NCBI GenBank assembly: GCA_947453875.1
Contig: CANGIH010000118.1
Location: 1-7,243, forward strand
Direction: 5' to 3'
DNA from: Planctomycetaceae bacterium
GTDB taxonomy: Bacteria; Planctomycetota; Planctomycetia; Pirellulales; UBA1268
DNA: 7,243 nucleotides
Shown here: positions 4,752 to 7,243 of the stretch, piece after piece
Numbering within the stretch: position 1 is the first letter of the stretch
How the letters are laid out: each line of letters begins with the position of its first letter
Translations under genes and position numbers: made by a program
The notes under the pieces: model-generated
What the model was told of the DNA's origin: nothing
What the model saw: only the letters and a program-made list of their open reading frames with translations
Database searches by the model: none

Positions 4752-6764
4752 TCAGCGGATCGAGAGATCATCCGGGGCGAGCGCCCAGACGGTGGGCCGG
4801 CCGGAGGAGCCTCCGAGCGTCTCGCGGAGGAAGAGATCGATCACACCCGTCCGCAGGCCACGCTGACCGAGCAGCGCGAGGGCCTCGCGCGACACGCCGA
4901 GTGCCATCAGCCGGCTGCTGGCATCGGGATCGCCGAAGAGCACCGAGAGATCGAGCCCCGCCGAGACGTTCGGCCGGTGAACGACCGCATACTTTTCAAT
5001 CCCCGCCTTCTTCGCCACCGCCGCGAGGCAATCGTCGAGACCGCCGATCTCGTCGACGAGCCCCGCCCCCTTCGCCTGACTCCCCGACCAGACCCGGCCA
5101 CCGGCCAGATCCTGGAGCTTTTCAATCGGGATGCCGCGCGACTCGCTGACGAGCTTGAGAAACCGGCCGTAGACATCGTCGATCGTCTTCTGGAGCTTCG
5201 CCTGGTCGTCCTCGTTCCAGCCGCGATCGGGGGCGAAGGCACTGGCCGCCTCGTCGAGGGCGATGTTTTCCACATGGAGCCCGACCCGCTTGAGGAGCGA
5301 GCCGAAGCTGATCTTCATCGAAAAAACGCCGATCGAGCCGGTGAGCGTGCCCCGTTCGGCATAGACAGGCACCCCGAGACAGGCCACCCAGTAGCCCCCA
5401 GAGGCGGCCACGTCCCCCATCGAGACGACTGTCGGCTTCTTTTTGGCAAGCTCCACGAGGGCCTGGCGGATCGCCTCACTGGCGGTGGCCGATCCCCCTG
5501 GCGAATTGATGCGGACGACCACTCCCTTGATCTTGTCGTCACGGCCGATCTCCTGGATCGCCTTGACGGTGGGGCCGGAGACGATCGATCCGGGCGATTC
5601 CTTCTTGCCGTCGGCGATCGCCCCGGAGAGATGCATGACGGCGAGCGAGGTCTCCGTCACCTTCGCCGCCTTCTCGGGGCCTCCCCCCGACATCACCTTC
5701 CCCATCAGCTCGAAGAACGACATCTCCTTCTTCGGCTTCGCCACCGCCTCCATCCAGCTCGTCTCACCGCCGATCCAGCGGTTCATCGTCGCTTTCATCG
5801 TGCCGAACGGGGCGAGCTCGTCGACAAGCCCGGCGGCGACCGCCTCGGCCGGGAGGAAGAGCCGCTGCTTCTGCAGCTCGCGCACCTTCTCACTGGTCAG
5901 GCCGCGGCCGCGGGCGATCATCGACACCTGGGCGTCGTTCATGCTCGTGAGCATGTCGAGATAGTGCTGGCGGAGATGCGCGCTCATCGTCGAATTGACG
6001 TACGGCTCGACGGCGCCCTTGAAATTGCCCGCCCGCACGACCGAAGCCTTGAGCCCGAGGAGATCCATCGCGTCGCGGTAGAAATACGACTGCATCGTCT
6101 TCGAGGGCATGTCGACACCGCCGAGATCGGCCATCGCCGCATGATCGCAGCCGGCGGCCACCGCGAGATGGGCCGATTCGGCGCTCTCGAGCCAGGCGCC
6201 AACTTTTTTCCCTGCCTTGCGCAGTGCCGAAAGATGGCGGAGGAGCTCGTCGATCTGGGCGAGATTGAGGCTGAGATCGGCATCGGAGAGATCGAGGATG
6301 ACGGCATGGATCTTGGGGTTTTTTGACGTCTCGTCGAGGAGTTCGCAGAGCTTGTAGAAATTCCTCCGTTTCCCCGGCGTGCCGCCGACGATCAGGCTCG
6401 TCGGGTCGAATTCATTGGCGCCGACGATGTCTTCATACGTCCCGCCGAGCGTGACAAGCTGGATCTGGAGCTTCGCCGCCTCGGCCTTGGCCTTCGCCTC
6501 GGCCTCCTTCTTTTTCTCGAGCCGGGCAGCCTCAGGATCGGCAGGCTTGGCATCATCCGGCTTCGCCTCCGGGGCAGGCGTCTCGGGGCCCGGGGGTGGG
6601 ACGGCGGCAGGGGGTGGTTCGGCGGCGGGCTTGGCGTCGGCGGCCGGCGGTGGTTCGGCCACGGCGGTGGCCCCCTCGCCGGCAAGGACGGCCGGCCCGG
6701 TCACCAACCCCATCAGCACGATCGCGATCAGTTCGCAGATTCCCCACCGGCAGCCTGCAGTCAT
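4752..6764 (-). CDS. sppA: Signal peptide peptidase SppA, tandem S49 domains
   Basis: This is a 670-residue protein. I chose the ATG at 6764: GGGAG on the minus strand (6774-6778) is nine bases upstream and the signal segment starts directly after it. The in-frame ATG at 6827 has no ribosome site and adds a polar extension. The hydrophobic segment is about 10-28, with VLA28 a possible cleavage site. A Pro/Ala-rich spacer (33-80) and a Lys/Glu/Ala helix (80-98) follow. The N-terminal S49 domain (about 100-330) holds the catalytic Lys249 in FKGAVEPY, matching E. coli Lys209. The C-terminal S49 domain (about 370-600) holds INSPGGSATASEA (419-431) and the nucleophile Ser455 in DVAASGGYW. This Lys/Ser pair across domains is that of the long SppA form (E. 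coli 618 residues), which forms a membrane-bound ring that degrades spent signal peptides. The excess length is mostly the spacer. The 187-base gap after crcB suggests its own promoter. Confidence 0.95.
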   Translation of the reverse strand: MTAGCRWGICELIAIVLMGLVTGPAVLAGEGATAVAEPPPAADAKPAAEPPPAAVPPPGPETPAPEAKPDDAKPADPEAARLEKKKEAEAKAKAEAAKLQIQLVTLGGTYEDIVGANEFDPTSLIVGGTPGKRRNFYKLCELLDETSKNPKIHAVILDLSDADLSLNLAQIDELLRHLSALRKAGKKVGAWLESAESAHLAVAAGCDHAAMADLGGVDMPSKTMQSYFYRDAMDLLGLKASVVRAGNFKGAVEPYVNSTMSAHLRQHYLDMLTSMNDAQVSMIARGRGLTSEKVRELQKQRLFLPAEAVAAGLVDELAPFGTMKATMNRWIGGETSWMEAVAKPKKEMSFFELMGKVMSGGGPEKAAKVTETSLAVMHLSGAIADGKKESPGSIVSGPTVKAIQEIGRDDKIKGVVVRINSPGGSATASEAIRQALVELAKKKPTVVSMGDVAASGGYWVACLGVPVYAERGTLTGSIGVFSMKISFGSLLKRVGLHVENIALDEAASAFAPDRGWNEDDQAKLQKTIDDVYGRFLKLVSESRGIPIEKLQDLAGGRVWSGSQAKGAGLVDEIGGLDDCLAAVAKKAGIEKYAVVHRPNVSAGLDLSVLFGDPDASSRLMALGVSREALALLGQRGLRTGVIDLFLRETLGGSSGRPTVWALAPDDLSIR

Positions 6765-6800
6765 CGTGACGCTCTCCCTGGCCCGTGGGCCATTGGCTTC

Positions 6801-6825
6801 GCCCCTGCCCGGCATGGACAGGGGC
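6801..6825 (-). repeat. Inverted repeat in the sppA leader
   Basis: GCCCCTG (6801-6807) and CAGGGGC (6819-6825) are perfect complements around eleven bases, 36 bases upstream of the sppA ATG. It could be a 5' leader stem or an operator. No function can be read from it. Confidence 0.45.
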
Positions 6826-6836
6826 ATCGTCGTCGC

Positions 6837-6862
6837 GGTCGGCCGGAACAGTCGGGCCGACC
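6837..6862 (-). terminator. GC-rich hairpin between crcB and sppA (terminator-like, no U-run)
   Basis: GGTCGGCC (6837-6844) and GGCCGACC (6855-6862) are perfect complements around ten bases, about 90 bases past the crcB stop on the minus strand. No T-run follows. Together with the next stem at 6801-6825 it suggests that crcB and sppA are separate units, but it could also be an operator. Confidence 0.4.
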
Positions 6863-6951
6863 CTCAGCAACTCCCCGAAGAATACGCACCCGTCGTGGCT
6901 GCGACCAACCATCCGGTTGACCGTTCGTCCCGCGGGCCGCGGCCTCCCCCC

Positions 6952-7243
6952 TCACCCCGCCAGCCGAAGCCCGATCCAGACGGCGAGAAACCCGAGGAGA
7001 TTCGAGGCCAGACCGTAGACCAACGCAGCCCCCGGGCGGCCCCCCTCCCACATCTCCACCGTTTGGCAGGCGAAGCTCGAAAAGGTGGTGAAGCCTCCGA
7101 GCAGGCCGACCAGGAGGTAGGTTTCCAGCCCCTGCGGCAACGTCATCCGCGACCGCGTCGCCCCCACGATCGCGCCGAAAGCGAGCGAGCCGAGCGCATT
7201 GACGACAAGTGTCCCCCAGGGAAAACCGGTGCCGCACAGTCGC
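6952..7243 (-). CDS. crcB: Fluoride channel CrcB/Fluc (N-terminus cut by window)
   Basis: Ninety-six C-terminal residues are visible. The frame stays open to the window edge, so the true start lies beyond 7243; the GTG near 7167 is internal. Signature features in order: PWGTLVVNALGS (8-19) with the helix-2 Asn; LLVGLLGGFTTFSSF (43-57), the broken third helix with the Na+-binding turn and the Phe pair of the fluoride pathway; then YGLASNLLG (76-84) with the conserved helix-4 Ser. Family members are about 125 residues with four membrane helices, so roughly 25-30 residues are missing. Fluc works as a dual-topology dimer in the inner membrane that lets fluoride leave the cytoplasm. A fluoride riboswitch, if present, would lie outside the window. 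The gene precedes sppA on the same strand, with two hairpins between them. Confidence 0.93.
   Translation of the reverse strand, partial: RLCGTGFPWGTLVVNALGSLAFGAIVGATRSRMTLPQGLETYLLVGLLGGFTTFSSFACQTVEMWEGGRPGAALVYGLASNLLGFLAVWIGLRLAG

Noticed and set aside
4431..4866. Small open frames in the sppA/PEP-CTERM gap
   Set aside because: They are Arg-rich with no ribosome site or family resemblance, and one runs into the 3' end of sppA.
4977..6326. Long open frame antisense to sppA
   Set aside because: It lies wholly within the clear SppA coding region and has the Arg/His/Asp-rich composition of a frame shadow.
6765..6827. Longer SppA with start at 6827
   Set aside because: No Shine-Dalgarno is present there, the added 21 residues are polar, and the ATG at 6764 has a good site directly before the signal segment.
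1..7243. CRISPR array, transposon or prophage
   Set aside because: No regularly spaced repeats, transposase, phage gene or terminal repeats were visible.

Overview
The window comes from a high-G+C bacterial chromosome (bases 661-720 are 72 % G+C by hand count). It is most likely a planctomycete, probably near the Pirellulales. The evidence is an exported protein with a PEIDP-type PEP-CTERM tail, a long SppA with a Pro/Ala-rich spacer, and a general absence of U-rich terminators. The assignment is an inference from gene content; no rRNA or other lineage marker is present.

Plus strand, 1-2790. The 3' end of parA overlaps a complete parB, the chromosome segregation ATPase and CTP-switch DNA clamp. 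A tRNA-Pro(UGG) follows. After a structured spacer there is a two-gene unit: an exported or membrane-anchored guanyl-specific ribonuclease of the barnase/RNase Sa family, then, with an ATGA overlap, a barstar-family inhibitor. The spacer, the ribonuclease start and the end of barstar all carry dyad-symmetric elements. The most interesting one is a hairpin that pairs the ribonuclease Shine-Dalgarno sequence and holds its GTG start in the loop.

Minus strand, 2949-7243. In the order they are read these are a partial crcB (fluoride channel), sppA (signal peptide peptidase, two S49 domains), a PEP-CTERM-like exported protein with locally low G+C, and a small exported DUF2147-like protein. These genes converge on the ribonuclease/barstar pair; the convergent gap is 2791-2948. 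The gaps between the minus genes (187, 384 and 147 bases) contain GC-rich hairpins, so they are probably separate transcription units. Four of the minus-strand products are membrane or exported proteins, but nothing shows a shared pathway.

The best candidate for something under-described is the ribonuclease/barstar pair. A secretion or membrane segment and a disordered spacer precede a catalytic domain that keeps the Glu, one Arg and the His of the family but has no Arg at the barnase Arg83/RNase Sa Arg65 position. Its translation start looks self-occluded. A second point is that ParB carries GQRR where the CTP-binding motif is normally GERR.
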